Shown here in pieces: positions 10,226 to 21,690 of a stretch of DNA of 64,000 nucleotides; the stretch's first letter is position 1, and the number at the start of each line of letters is the position of its first letter. The notes under the pieces are model-generated. The model did not search any database. It saw only the letters and a program-made list of their open reading frames with translations, and was not told the origin of the DNA. The stretch spans positions 58,017,975-58,081,974 of the forward strand of contig CM070877.1 of the NCBI GenBank assembly GCA_036365515.1. Direction: 5' to 3'. The translations under genes and the position numbers were made by a program. The stretch comes from Torymus aiolomorphi. Lineage: Eukaryota > Arthropoda > Insecta > Hymenoptera > Torymidae.

Positions 10226-10364
10226 CACCTTATCAGACATTAAAGGAAAATCACTATAGGAGTGTTGCTGCTATTTAAAATATATATATATTTTAATATA
10301 TATATATATATTTTAAATAGCAGCAACACTCCTATAGTGATTTTCCTTTAATGTCTGATAAGGT
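10226..10364. repeat. Short palindrome around a (TA)n core
   Basis: CACCTTATCAGACATTAAAG and the following bases up to about 10285 are repeated in reverse complement up to 10364, with AT-rich sequence in the middle. The right arm contains the last codons of the possible exon at 10332-10602, so the palindrome duplicated part of that sequence. Confidence 0.85.
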
Positions 10365-10602
10365 GAACTTCTTTACTTGTCCTTCATTATTCTTTTTCTT
10401 ATTACTTAATAAAGAGAATACGACTGATACATATTTATTGCAGTGCACAACTGTTTTTACTTCAGAAAATAAAATGTCAATTATATCATAGTGAGATTCA
10501 GACAATGGCTGATAATGGTAGCTTTCTGGCAGAAGCGAAGGTTCCATAACATTTTTCTGCACAATAGCATACCTTTTACTTCCTTTAGAAGTTGATTTAA
10601 AT
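10332..10602 (-). pseudogene. Possible orphan coding exon, unrecognised
   Basis: An open frame of about 90 codons ends in TAG at 10332-10334 on the - strand. It has no convincing initiating ATG at its 5' end. The sequence TATTGTACAG directly upstream resembles a 3' splice site, so it may be a last exon or an exon fragment. The peptide includes RYAIVQKNVMEPSLLPESYH and SESHYDIIDILFSEVKTVV and looks protein-like rather than random, in contrast to other frames in this AT-rich area. I do not recognise the family. It could equally be a piece of a transposon-encoded protein. Confidence 0.3.
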
Positions 10603-10619
10603 CTGTACAATAAATGTTG

Positions 10620-11163
10620 TTTTTAATAGTCAATATAGACTTAATTTTTCTTTAGTATCAATACCTGTTATTTTAAGGATAAAATTTTCAATAAAAGTTC
10701 TAGTACTAAAAGCTATTTCTAAAACTTTAATTCAACTGTCACACATATTCTTCAAACACTTTTAAAAACTGATATAAAATACCTTTACGTATTATAATAC
10801 ACTAAATCTTTACTCCCAAATCCGTTGGAAACAATGAAAATTATGAACAACACTTTGTATAGAGAAGGTGCTGATGCTGATATCACAGTGTTTATATGAA
10901 ATGAGAGCTGTGCATGTTTACATTGCCGGCGGACTTTTACATAGATTAAAATCAGCTCTGTTACAATAAAGGAGTGAGCTGTGAGCCTGTGAGAGGCTGC
11001 CATTGATATGTCAGGTTGTTATGATGCCAACTTAACTGCTATATAAGTTTTAAATTCAAATTTTTATTTTTGTCAAAAATACGGTCCTACATTATATTAT
11101 TTATTTTTTATCTTTATATTAATGTTTGAAATATTATTTTTGGATCTTTTAAAGTATATGTAG
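10620..11163. other. AT-rich region without supported features
   Basis: About 540 bp with a few short frames on both strands and no conserved motif. I see nothing supportable here. Confidence 0.5.
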
Positions 11164-13505
11164 ACTATAGAAAACAACACAATTTGTCTAGTCCTTTTTT
11201 TTCGAATCTTATCTATTCAATAAGCACTCTCTACAAATGGTAATAATTTTTTTCATGACTGTACAAATAATCTATAAAATAATAATATTTATGATTTTGT
11301 AAAAGAAATCAAATAAATACGAATGAAAAAGTCTTTTAATTCTTTGAGTCATTGTATGCTGAACAAATTATATGTAAGTAAGTACATTCAAATTGTTCAC
11401 TGCAAATCAAACAAACGAAAGTTGTGAAATCAATTATCGATAGTCAAGTAATGCAAACAACTCGCGAAAACTACTGTATGACTGTTCTCAGAAATGTATT
11501 CAACTTTGTTCATCTTTCTGAGCTATACAAATTAAACACAAGAAAGTACTGAAATCAATTTATTGCAGTCAAGTATTGGCCATAAGTTAACTTGACTGAC
11601 ATAATAGAACTTTTCGTATCTCGCATGTAAAATTTCATTTTACGCCCACGTTGTAACTTCAAAATTATTCAGATAGTGGGCATAAAATACTACTTAACGC
11701 CCAAGAGGCCCAATACCTTACATGCTCTTACAAAACTTTATAGAACCTACGCACTTTACGCCCGTGTGGGCGAAAATTATTTTAATTATATAACTATAAT
11801 GCCTTCTCTTTATTTCCAAAATTCATAAGAATTTTTTCAGATATTTACGAAAAGTCAAAGCCTATATAAAAAAATTACAACAAAAAAATTAGAAAATTAC
11901 CAACACATCATTATTTTTCATTATTCTTTCTCAATTTTGAACTTTCTATAATATTACACACCTTGGGAGGAAAAGAGAAGTCTAGAGCTGCTCTAGCAAG
12001 GGTGGTCCTCTGATCTCCCATACATACTGGGCGGGCCCGACGATTTGCACTTTAAGTTGTAAGACATGGTCATTTTCATATAAATATTCATATGTTTAAA
12101 GATCAGATAAAATGTGTGAATGGGTTGCTTCTACATATAAACTACTGAACCGTGAATCTATCATTCTGTTTTTAAATAGAAAGTGAAAACCCGCCTGAAA
12201 GTATCATATGAGATCTCATATGTAATCCCATAATATATAAAATTGCAGATGACATTGCATATCAGATCTGATACGAGATATGCGATGCCTGAAATTCTCG
12301 TATGAGATCTTATATGATATTTACACGCGGGAAAAGGATGCACAATAGATTGCTTATAAAACGTTTAGTAAAATGTAAAGCACTTTTAAGTAGACTATAA
12401 ATTTCTATGAATTTTTTATTTTATTCTAGTTTAAAAAGGACGGACACAAAGAAAAATATTGTGGGTAATAAAAGTAAATCGTGATTCTGCACATATAGGG
12501 ATGTTGTACTTAACGGTACCAATTAAAAATTAAAGGCAATGTAATTATTTATAGTAGACTTATAGGTATAAATATTGTTAATGAATTTCTGCAAAAATTT
12601 TGTATTCTATATTTAAGTAGTCCACCAGTAAACTCCAAATCGTCGGGCCCGCCAAGTATGTATGGGAGATCGGAGGATCACCCTTGCTAGAGCAGCTCTA
12701 GACTTTTCTTTTCCTCCCAAGTTGCGTAATATTATAGAAAGTTCAAAATTGTGAAAGAATAATGAAAAATAGTGATGCTTTGGTAACTATGTAATTTTTT
12801 TATATAGGCTTTGACTTTTCGTAAGTATCTGAAAAAATTCTTATGAGTTTTAGAAATAAAGAGAAGGCATTATAGTTATATAATTAAAATAAATTTCGCC
12901 AACACGGGCGTAAAGGGCGTAGGTTCTATAGTTTTGTAAGAGCATGTGAGGTATTGGGCCTCTTGGGCGTCAAGTAGTACTTTATGTCCGCTGGCTGAAT
13001 AATTTTGAAGTTAGAACATGGGCGGAAAATTTAATTTTACACGCGAGATACGAAACGTTCTATTGTGTCAGTCAAGTTCACTTATGGCTGGTACTTGACT
13101 ACAATAAATTGATTTCAGTACTTTCTTGTGTTTAATTTGTGTAGCTCAGAAAGATGACCAAAGTTGAATACATTTCTGAGAACAGTCATACAGTAGTTTC
13201 CGAGAGTTGTTGGCATTAATTGACTATCGATAATTGATTTCACAACTTTCGTTTGTTTGATTTGTAGTGAACAATTTGAATGTACTTACTTACATATGAT
13301 TTGTTCAGCATACAATGACTCAAAGAATTAAAAACTCTTTCATTCGTATTTATTTGATTTCTTTTACAAAATCTTAAATATTATTATTTTATAGATTATT
13401 TGTACAGTCATGAAAAAAATTATAACCATTTGTAGAGAATGCTTATTGAATAGATGGGATTCGAAGAAATAAAAGGACTAGACAAAATTGTGTTGTTTTT
13501 TATAG
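11164..13505. repeat. Inverted repeat with arms of about 0.9 kb
   Basis: The left arm (about 11164-12060) reappears reverse-complemented at about 12640-13505. Clear anchors are AGAGCAGCTCTAG-type sequence near 11980 and 12692, GGGCCCGACGATTTG at 12034 against CAAATCGTCGGGCCC at 12634, and ACAACACAATTTG at 11174 against its complement near 13485. The arms differ by scattered substitutions and small indels, so this is not an exact mirror. The loop (12061-12633) holds smaller palindromes such as ATATGAGATCTCATAT. No transposase frame is present. It may be the ends of a non-autonomous DNA transposon or an old inverted duplication. Confidence 0.85.
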
Positions 13506-14531
13506 ATTATTCAGAAAAGAACGTCCATACATGCCTTATTTTATACTTTCGTAGAAAGTTTTATATTAGCAATATTATTATTTGTACAGTCATGAAAAAA
13601 ATGTGAATACATTCTAATCTAAAGAAAAGCATTTTAATAAAAAAATATTAACCAAACAGGTAGCTATTATTTATTAAGTAAAAAGTTACTTTCACTTCTT
13701 ACCACCTTTATATTTTTGATTGCATTTTTATGTTTTTAATCTCATTTCGTTCCTTAAACAATTGTCTATGACCTATTTAGGCTTCTATTATGAAATAATT
13801 ACTATATACCTAGTAAATGAAAATGTTTACAGTTTAAGAACAAAAATACGACGTTTAATGTGTATAATTACATGTTGCTTCGTACATATTAATTACTTCA
13901 TAATTAATATAAGCTTTGATGCATCATAACTTTGAGACGTTAAGTACTAAAATCAAATACAAAATAAAAAATTGGTAAAAAGCGAAAATAACTTGTTTTC
14001 ATGTTCAGAAATGTTTCGCCTTTCATATAAGTGTGTATTTACATTATTAGGCACGACCGCTACTCGGGAGAGCCTTATAATTTCACCAGAGCGAAAATTG
14101 TAAGAATTCAAATACTGAAAAATTAATGTGTAAAAACCATGTTCCACTCAGAGCGAGTGCGTTTTAAGCGTTTTCTGAGATGTATGTATGTCTGTACGTC
14201 CGTATGTACTCAAGTTTCTCGATTATCTCAATGAATTTTCGACCGATTTCATCGGGATTGCAGGAAAATACTCCTCTAATTATACCTAAGTGCTGGTTCT
14301 ATATTGAGATAGATCGATGAAAAATTTTTCAAATGCGAGCACAAAGAAATATCTCAAAAAATCGATTTTTAAGCCTAATGTCTAGAAAAATTAATTTTAA
14401 GCTAATATGTACAGGTCTATCTGCTAAAACTAATTAAAATACAGCTTTTTTATGTTGAACACTTTTTTTTACGAGCAATATTTGCCAAGATAACTGCGAA
14501 AAACGGCCAAAAATGGTCAAAAATGAATGAT

Positions 14532-15330
14532 TTTCGGCTATAACTTCTCAGGATTTGATTTTACACAAAAATGTTAAATACAAAAGTTGTAGATAATATT
14601 GAAACAAAACTTTTTCCCATTTAACATTTTTTTGTAAAATCAACTCCTGACGAGCTAAACTTATAAAAACGATTTTAAACGCCAAAATACAGACAAAATG
14701 AACGATTTTCGGCTATAACTTGTCAGGATTTGATTTTTCACAAAAATGTTTCATACAAAAGTTGTAGATAGTATTGAAATAAATTTTTTTCCATTTAACA
14801 TTTTTGTGTAAAACCAATTCCTGACGAATTAGACTTATAAAAACGATTTTAAACGCCTAAATATACATAAAATGGACGATTTTCGGCTACAACTTGACGA
14901 GATTTGATTTTATACAAAAATGTTAAAGGTAAAAGTTGTAGATAATATTTAAACAAAACTTTTTTCTATTTAACATTTTCGTGTAAAATCAACTCCTGTC
15001 GAGTTAGACTTATAAAAACGATTTTCGGCTAAAACTTGACAGGATTTGATTTTACAGAAACATGTTCAATACAAAAGTTCTACATAATATTTAATCAACA
15101 CTTTTTCCCATTTAACATTTTCATATAAAATGGATTCCTGACCGCTTAGACCTATAAAAACGATTTTTAATGCCTATATACACCAGAAATAGTCGATTTT
15201 CGCTTATCATACAAGAATTTGACTTTCAATAAAACTGTTAAATACAAAGCATGTAGATATAGTTTAAACAAAACTTATTCCCAAATAACATTTTTATGTA
15301 CAATAATTACTGGATCATCTAAACGTATAA
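14532..15330. repeat. Tandem repeats of 165-175 bp, left arm
   Basis: Five units each begin with CGATTTTCGGCTATAACTT or a close variant (near 14531, 14702, 14876, 15018 and 15193). Each contains ACAAAAATGTTAAATACAAAAG and an internal, roughly complementary partner, so each unit can itself fold back. The mirror copies lie in the right arm. Confidence 0.8.
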
Positions 15331-16233
15331 ACATGATTTTTAATACACAGAATTAGATTTACACAGAAGTATTCGATACAATAGCTCTAAATAAGATGGA
15401 AAAAATCGACATAACATTCCAAAGATAATATAATTACAAAAACATAATAATAAGATACAGAATTACATTTGATTACAATATTCAATGGGATAAACACATT
15501 GCAAGAATAATTAAAGAAACAAATATCTATTTCCCTGTTTTCTACAAAAAGATTTTTAGTAACAAATTAAAAAAATTTGATATAAGATTACCCAGCTTAA
15601 CCTACTATGTTCCCAGAACCTAAGCGATTGAACTAAAAGAATCAAAATTGTGTAATATTATATAAGTACATGTTAAAGGAATATCATATATGGGAGCGTC
15701 CGCCAGAAACCAGCCAGCGGGCGCGCGGGACGCATTTTTCATGCAAAACACGCTCTGTTCAACTCGCTCGTAATCGTATTCTGAGTCTCTCAGAAAAAAA
15801 CAAAAGATATATATCGATAGATTTTTTCCTGCTCTTTCCAATGGCGCTATTGTTTTTACTCCGAAACTTTTTCTTCTCGTCGAAAATTCAAGTTGAAAGG
15901 TCAGAGACATTTTCTCAAAGTATATCATTTTTTTTTTTCAAAATGCATATGACCATTCGAAAGTACAAGTCTTAAGCTACAAAACCCTAAATTTTCAAAT
16001 TGGAGAAATGAAGGGCTCAAAAGTAACAAAATTAAAAAGACAGCGGTGAGTGGCCTATTATAAACGTAGTGCATATTTTCGTTGTTTCCTATTAAAAGCA
16101 TTACACAATGTTTGATCAGCGCATCATATATTACGTTTTAAATGTATTAATTTTTTATTTAAACCTTTATGCTTTTATTTTTATTTGCGATTATTTTTAT
16201 TGGTCTTTTCACGATACTCATGTTTTTCTTAAT

Positions 16234-17452
16234 TCAAGTTTTAGAGGGTTCGGCTTTTTTAACTGGTGGATATAATTGGGAATCTTTGGATGTTGAAAAT
16301 CGTTTTAGTTCTAACTTTTTAGTGTTAGCTAATAATCTAACACAGTGAAACGATTGAGTTCCAGGCACTGTTTTCGCTGAATCTAGCCTTTGTCTTAATT
16401 TATCTGTATCCTTACCATATTCATCTTTTGATGAAAAAAAGCACAAAATATTTTCAAAGTATTTAGTCGCCCACTGGTAAAGATCTTGCGGCGTCAATAT
16501 ATAATTAGCGGGTACTTTCCGCAAACTTGCTCGCCTCGCATTACTTTTTATAGAAGCACCGATTCCATCGCATGCATTTTTTCCGTGAGCAGTCGCATGA
16601 AAGTGCCATTCAGCTTCAACGGAAAAATCTTCATAATGATGAAAAAGATTCTGAAAATTATGTTTATCTTTAAAATGTTGTGCAGCTCCATCAGTAAAGA
16701 AAATGATTTTTTTTAACGAAATCAAAAGATTTTTTAAGGTAATCGATTATAATTTCTTGAATTAGGTAAACTGCCACAGTATCATGAATTAAGTTGTCTG
16801 AAAAAACCGCCATACTTTTTTGTTCAATTTTAGAATCTGAACCTTTGTAGTAAATAGCTATTGTTGCCAAACTACATTGATTATTATTATAGTGGAATGA
16901 TTGTGCCGCATCTTGTGCAATGAACGCATAGTTTTCCAAAAAATCTAGGGAAATTAAAAATTCTCCTTTGCTTAAGGATTCTCGTAAGATTTGAAAATAA
17001 GATGACTGCTGTTTGGAAATGAAAGAATGAGTTTTGAGTTTATGTAAAAGAGGAAAAAAGATATCAGTAAATAAAGAACTAGAAACAATTTCAGTTTGCA
17101 ATGTTGATCTATCAGCAGTTTTCCACATTTGAAATTTTATTTCATCAACCCCAGACCTTTCAAGAAATAGTTCAAGTTCCGTTTTTAGAGTTTCAATACC
17201 AGGACAATTTTGACACATATTTAAGTAACATTTCGCTGTTGGTGTTTTACAAACTATTTCAGCTATACAATCTTTGTAAGTATCCATTTTATCAAAAGAA
17301 ACTCCTGAATTTCTTAAACCAGCTAAGAGGAGTTTGACGTTTTGATGATAAATGCACACACACACTGAATGCGTACCACTGTTTGCCGAAAGTCGCCCTA
17401 AATATTGTGTTTTAGCTGGTGCTAGTGGTACGCATTCAGTGTGTGTGTGCAT
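16234..17452 (-). pseudogene. Transposase-like protein, left-arm copy (frameshifted)
   Basis: Two overlapping frames (17452-16691 and 16725-16234) make up one coding region, separated by a length change in a T-run near 16705. Visible landmarks are CIYHQNVKLLLAGLRNSG and CQNCPG near the N-terminal side, SLDFLENYAF, VFSDNLIHDTVAVYLIQE, FFTDGAAQHFKDKHNF and WHFHATAHGKNACDGIGASI. The spaced Asp residues and the FTDGAAQHFK and HGKNACDG blocks suggest an RNase-H-fold transposase. I cannot name the family. The first about 30 residues cross the palindrome spacer and are probably not genuine; the real N terminus is missing. The protein runs outward from the palindrome centre. Confidence 0.65.
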
Positions 17453-18644
17453 TTATCATCAAAACGTCAAACTCCTCTTAGTTGGTTTAAGAAATTCAGG
17501 AGTTTCTTTTGATAAAATGGATACTTAAAGAGATTGTATAGCTGAAATAGTTTGTAAAACACCAACAGCAAAATGTTACTTAAATATGTGTCAAAATTGT
17601 CCTGGTATTGAACCTCTAAAAACGGAACTTGAACTATTTCTTGAAAGGTCTGGGGTTAATGAAATAAAATTTCAAATGTGGAAAACTACTGATAGATCAA
17701 CATTGCAAACTGAAATTGTTTCTAGTTCTTTATTTACTGATATCTCTTTTCCTCTTTTACATAAACTCAAAACTCATTCTTTCATTTCCAAACAGCAGTC
17801 ATCTTATTTTCAAATCTTACGAGAATCCTTAAGCAAAGGAGAATTTTTAATTTCCCTAGATTTTTCGGAAAACTATGCGTTCATTGCACAAGATGCGGCA
17901 CAATCATTCCACTATAATAATAATCAATGTAGTTTGGCAACAATAGTTATTTACTACAAAGGTTCAGATTCTAAAATTGAACAAAAAAGTATGGCGGTTT
18001 TTTCAGACAACTTAATTCATGATACTGTGGCAGTTTACCTAATTCAAGAAATTATAATCGATTACCTTAAAAAATCTTTTGGTTTCGTTAAAAAAATCAT
18101 TTTCTTTACTGATGGAGCTGCACAACATTTTAAAAATAAACATAATTTTCAGAATCTTTTTCATCATTATGAAGATTTTTCCGTTGAAGCTGAATGGCAC
18201 TTTCATGCGACTGCTCACGGAAAAAATGCATGCGATGGAATCGGTGCTTCTATAAAAAGTAATGCGAGGCGAGCAAGTTTGCGGAAAGTATCCGCTAATT
18301 ATATATTGGCGCCGCAAGATCTTTACCAGTGGGTGACTAAATACTTAGAAAATATTTTGTGCTTTTTTTCATCAAAAGATGAATATGCTAAGGCTACAGA
18401 TAAATTAAGACAAAGGCTAGATTCAGCGAAAACAGTTCCTGGAACTCAATCGTTTCACTGTGTTAGATTGTTAGCTAACAGTAAAAAGTTAGAACTAAAA
18501 CGATTTTCAACATCCAAAGATTCTCAATTATATCCACCAGTTAAAAAAGCCGAACCCTCTGAAACTCGAATTAAGAAAAACATGAGTATCGTGAGAAGAC
18601 CAATAAAAATAATCGCAAATAAAAATAAAAGAATAAAGGTTTAA
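17451..18644 (+). pseudogene. Transposase-like protein, right-arm copy (one early stop)
   Basis: This copy is read outward on the + strand. Coding similarity to the left copy starts near 17451 (IYHQNVKLLL), but TAA at 17526-17528 interrupts the frame; the left copy has a Tyr codon there. From 17586 a continuous frame of 352 codons runs to 18644. Numbered from 17586, landmarks are D92 in SLDFSENY, D141/D146 in FSDNLIHDTVAV, D176 in FFTDGAAQHF and D217 in HGKNACDGIG. No T-run frameshift is present here, so the two copies carry different lesions. The C terminus is Lys-rich. The function is inferred to be transposition-related from the acidic motif pattern. Confidence 0.65.
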
Positions 18645-18749
18645 ATAAAAAATTAATACATTTAAAACGTAATATATGATGCACTGATCAAACATTGTGT
18701 AATGCTTTTAATAGGAAACAACGAAAATATGCACTACGTTTATAAAAGC

Positions 18750-19500
18750 GCACTCGGGTCTAGCGCAAAAAGTTTGCGCAGTCGCTCGCCACTGTCTTCT
18801 TAATCTTATTACTTTTGAGCTCTACGTTTCTCCAACTTTAAAATGTAGGGGTTTGTAGCTTATAACTTGTACTTTCGAATGGTGCTATCCATTTTGAAGA
18901 ACAACATGTTATACTTTAAGAAAAATGGTTCTGAACTTTCCACTCGAATTTCCGACCAGAAGAAAGTATTTGGGAGTAAAAAGAATAGCACCATTGGAAA
19001 GAGCAGGAAAAAATCTATCGACATATGTCTTTTGTTTTTTTCTGAGACTCGAAATACAATTACGAGCTCATTATACCAAGCCCGAGCGTGTGGCGCGTCC
19101 GAGCGCAGCGCGAAGAACACGCGCGGCCACTCACCGCTGTCTTTTTAATCTTGTTACTTTTGAGCCCTTCATTTCTCCAATTTGAAAATTTAGGGTTTTG
19201 TAGCTTAAGACTTGCACTTTCGAATGGTCATATGCATTTTGAAAAAAAACATGATATACTTTGTGAAAATGTCTCTGAACTTTCAACTTGAATTTTCGAC
19301 TAGAAGAAAAAGTTTCGGAGTAAAAACAATAGCACCATTGGAAAGAGCAGGAAAAAATCTATCGATATATATCTTTTGTTTTTTTCTGAGAGACTCAGAA
19401 TACGATTATGAGCGAGTTGAACAGAGCGTGTTTTGCATGAAAAATGCGTCCCGCGTGCCCGCTGGCTGGTTTCTGGCGGACGCTACCATATATGATATTC
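18750..19500. repeat. Tandem duplication of about 370 bp, right arm only
   Basis: Two diverged copies both contain CCACTG/CACCGCTGTCTT, a TTTGTAGCTTA block, a CACTTTCGAATGG block and AATAGCACCATTGGAAAGAG (around 18990 and 19331). The left arm has the corresponding sequence once (15700-16050). Either the right arm duplicated it or the left arm lost one copy. No coding role is supported. Confidence 0.75.
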
Positions 19501-19658
19501 CTTTAACATGTACTTATATAATATTACACAATTTTGATTCTTTTAGTTCAATCGCTTAGGTCCTGGGAACATAGTAGGTTAAGCTGGTTAATCTTATATC
19601 AAATTTTTTTAATTTGTTACTAAAAATCTTTTTGTAGAAAACAGGGAAATAGATATTT

Positions 19659-20629
19659 TGTTTGGGAATTCAGTAATTTGAATTCCCGCGGTTATGCTCA
19701 GCTCGGTATGACTCACGGCGCTGCCACGGCGCGGCAGCACCTCGCGGCCTCCCGGCAGAACAGCCGGGACGCTACACTGATTCACAAGGTGAATTCGCGC
19801 TGTTTCGGTCTCTCTCGCTCTCTCACATACAAATGTGAGAGAGATTGTGATTTGATTCGCGAAGTGAAACGTGAAGGCCAAGAAGACGGAAGCGTTCAAG
19901 GCCTCGCTCTCTCTCTCTTCAGCCGTGCCACGAGGAACATCTCGCCATCTTGATCTCCTCAATTAGCAACGGTTTTCTCACGGATTTCACTGGTTCAACT
20001 CAACGAGGAATTTCAACACAGGCTACACTCAACTCTCATCAAGGGCTCATCACTCAAGCAACACTCAAGGCGCTTGTACTGCGATTAGTATAATCAACGC
20101 TACAGCAAGGTAATCACTCACATACTTGAGGTTAAGTTGCCACCCACGTGGTGATACAGGTGGCATGTGCGCAGTGCAAAGTGAATCAAAGCTACAGCAA
20201 GGCAACTGATTCAATAATAATCAGTTGCACTTATTCATAAACAGCAAGCAAGCAAGCTTCAGTGTGCGGGAGCCAAGCAGGGAGTTATCTGGGTAAACTC
20301 TACCACCAACAACAGACAAACTCATCTCAGTGGAATTTCTTCAATCACTCAACAGGTTAGTAATCCCTTAGAAGGGATTTCTATACTCAAGCACCGTTAT
20401 TATAGCTATCTACGAGGGGACGAAAACTCAACCAGTGCTCCTGTAAATTCATCGTGTAATTTAAACTCCCTTTTCAATTTATGTGAACTTAAAAACAAAA
20501 TTTGTAATTTATTTAATAAGTGACGTTGTGAATATAGTTTCTATTTTCAATTTACTTCTGTGTGTGACTTCAATTTATTTTAACACCCGCAGCATGTTTA
20601 CTCATATATAATTAAGGCTTACTCAAACA
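19659..20629. mobile_element. Solo LTR, 971 bp, flanked by TATTT duplications
   Basis: The sequence starts TGTTTGGG and ends CTCAAACA, an inverted TGTTTG..CAAACA terminal pair. It is flanked by identical 5-bp sequences TATTT at 19654-19658 and 20630-20634. The other palindrome arm (near 15515-15530) has the uninterrupted site, which proves insertion into this arm. No internal retroviral ORF accompanies it, so it is a solo LTR left by recombination. It is rich in CA/TC words and GC-richer in its first 300 bp. Orientation is uncertain; a T-rich, GT-containing right end suggests + orientation. Confidence 0.9.
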
Positions 20630-20859
20630 TATTTGTTTCTTTAATTATTCTTCCAATGTGTTTATCCCATTGAATATTGTAATCAAATGTAATTTTGTAT
20701 CTTATTATTATGTTTTTGTAATTATATTATCTTTGGAATGTTATGTCGATTTTTTCCATCTTATTTAGAGCTATTGTATCGAATACTTCTGTGTAAATCT
20801 AATTCTGTGAAATAATAAGCGAAAATTCACTATACGTGTATTGGTGTATTAAAAATCAT

Positions 20860-21690
20860 GTTTATACGTTTAGATGATCCAGTAATTATTGTACATAAAA
20901 ATGTTATTTGGGAATGAGTTTTGTTTAAACTATATCTACATGCTTTGTATTTAACAGTTTTATTGAAAGCCAAATTCTTGTATGATAAGCGAAAATCGAC
21001 TATTTCAGGTGTATTTAGGCATTAAAAATCGTTTTTATAGGTCTAAGCGGTCAGGAATCCATTTTATATGAAAATGTTAAATGGGAAAAAGTGTTGATTA
21101 AATATTATGTAGAACTTTTGTATTGAACATGTTTCTGTAAAATCAAATCCTGTCAAGTTTTAGCCGAAAATCGTTTTTATAAGTCTAACTCGACAGGAGT
21201 TGATTTTACACGAAAATGTTAAATAGAAAAAAGTTTTGTTTAAATATTATCTACAACTTTTACCTTTAACATTTTTGTATAAAATCAAATCTCGTCAAGT
21301 TGTAGCCGAAAATCGTCCATTTTATGTATATTTAGGCGTTTAAAATCGTTTTTATAAGTCTAATTCGTCAGGAATTGGTTTTACACAAAAATGTTAAATG
21401 GAAAAAAATTTTATTTCAATATTATCTACAACTTTTGTATTAAACATTTTTGTGAAAAATCAAATCCTGACAAGTTATAGCCGAAAATCGTTCATTTTGT
21501 GTGTATTATGGCGTTTAAAATCGTTTTTATAAGTCTAGCTCGTCAGGAGTTGATTTTACAAAAAAATGTTAAATGGGAAAAAGTTTTGTTTCAATATTAT
21601 CTACAACTTTTTTATTTAACATTTTTGTGTAAAATCAAATCCTGAGAAGTTATAGCCGAAAATCATTCATTTTTGACCATTTTTGGCCGT
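20860..21690. repeat. Tandem repeats of 165-175 bp, right arm
   Basis: These are mirror copies of the units in 14532-15330, each carrying AGCCGAAAATCG and CAACTTTTGTATTTAACATTTT-type blocks. Unit number and order match the left arm, so the tandem repeats predate the inverted duplication or were copied with it. Confidence 0.8.

Noticed and set aside
13953..14147. Small protein of 64 residues, with a mirror copy at 22046-22240.
   Set aside because: Both copies exist because of the palindrome; no family motif, and the arms are duplicated as DNA irrespective of frame.
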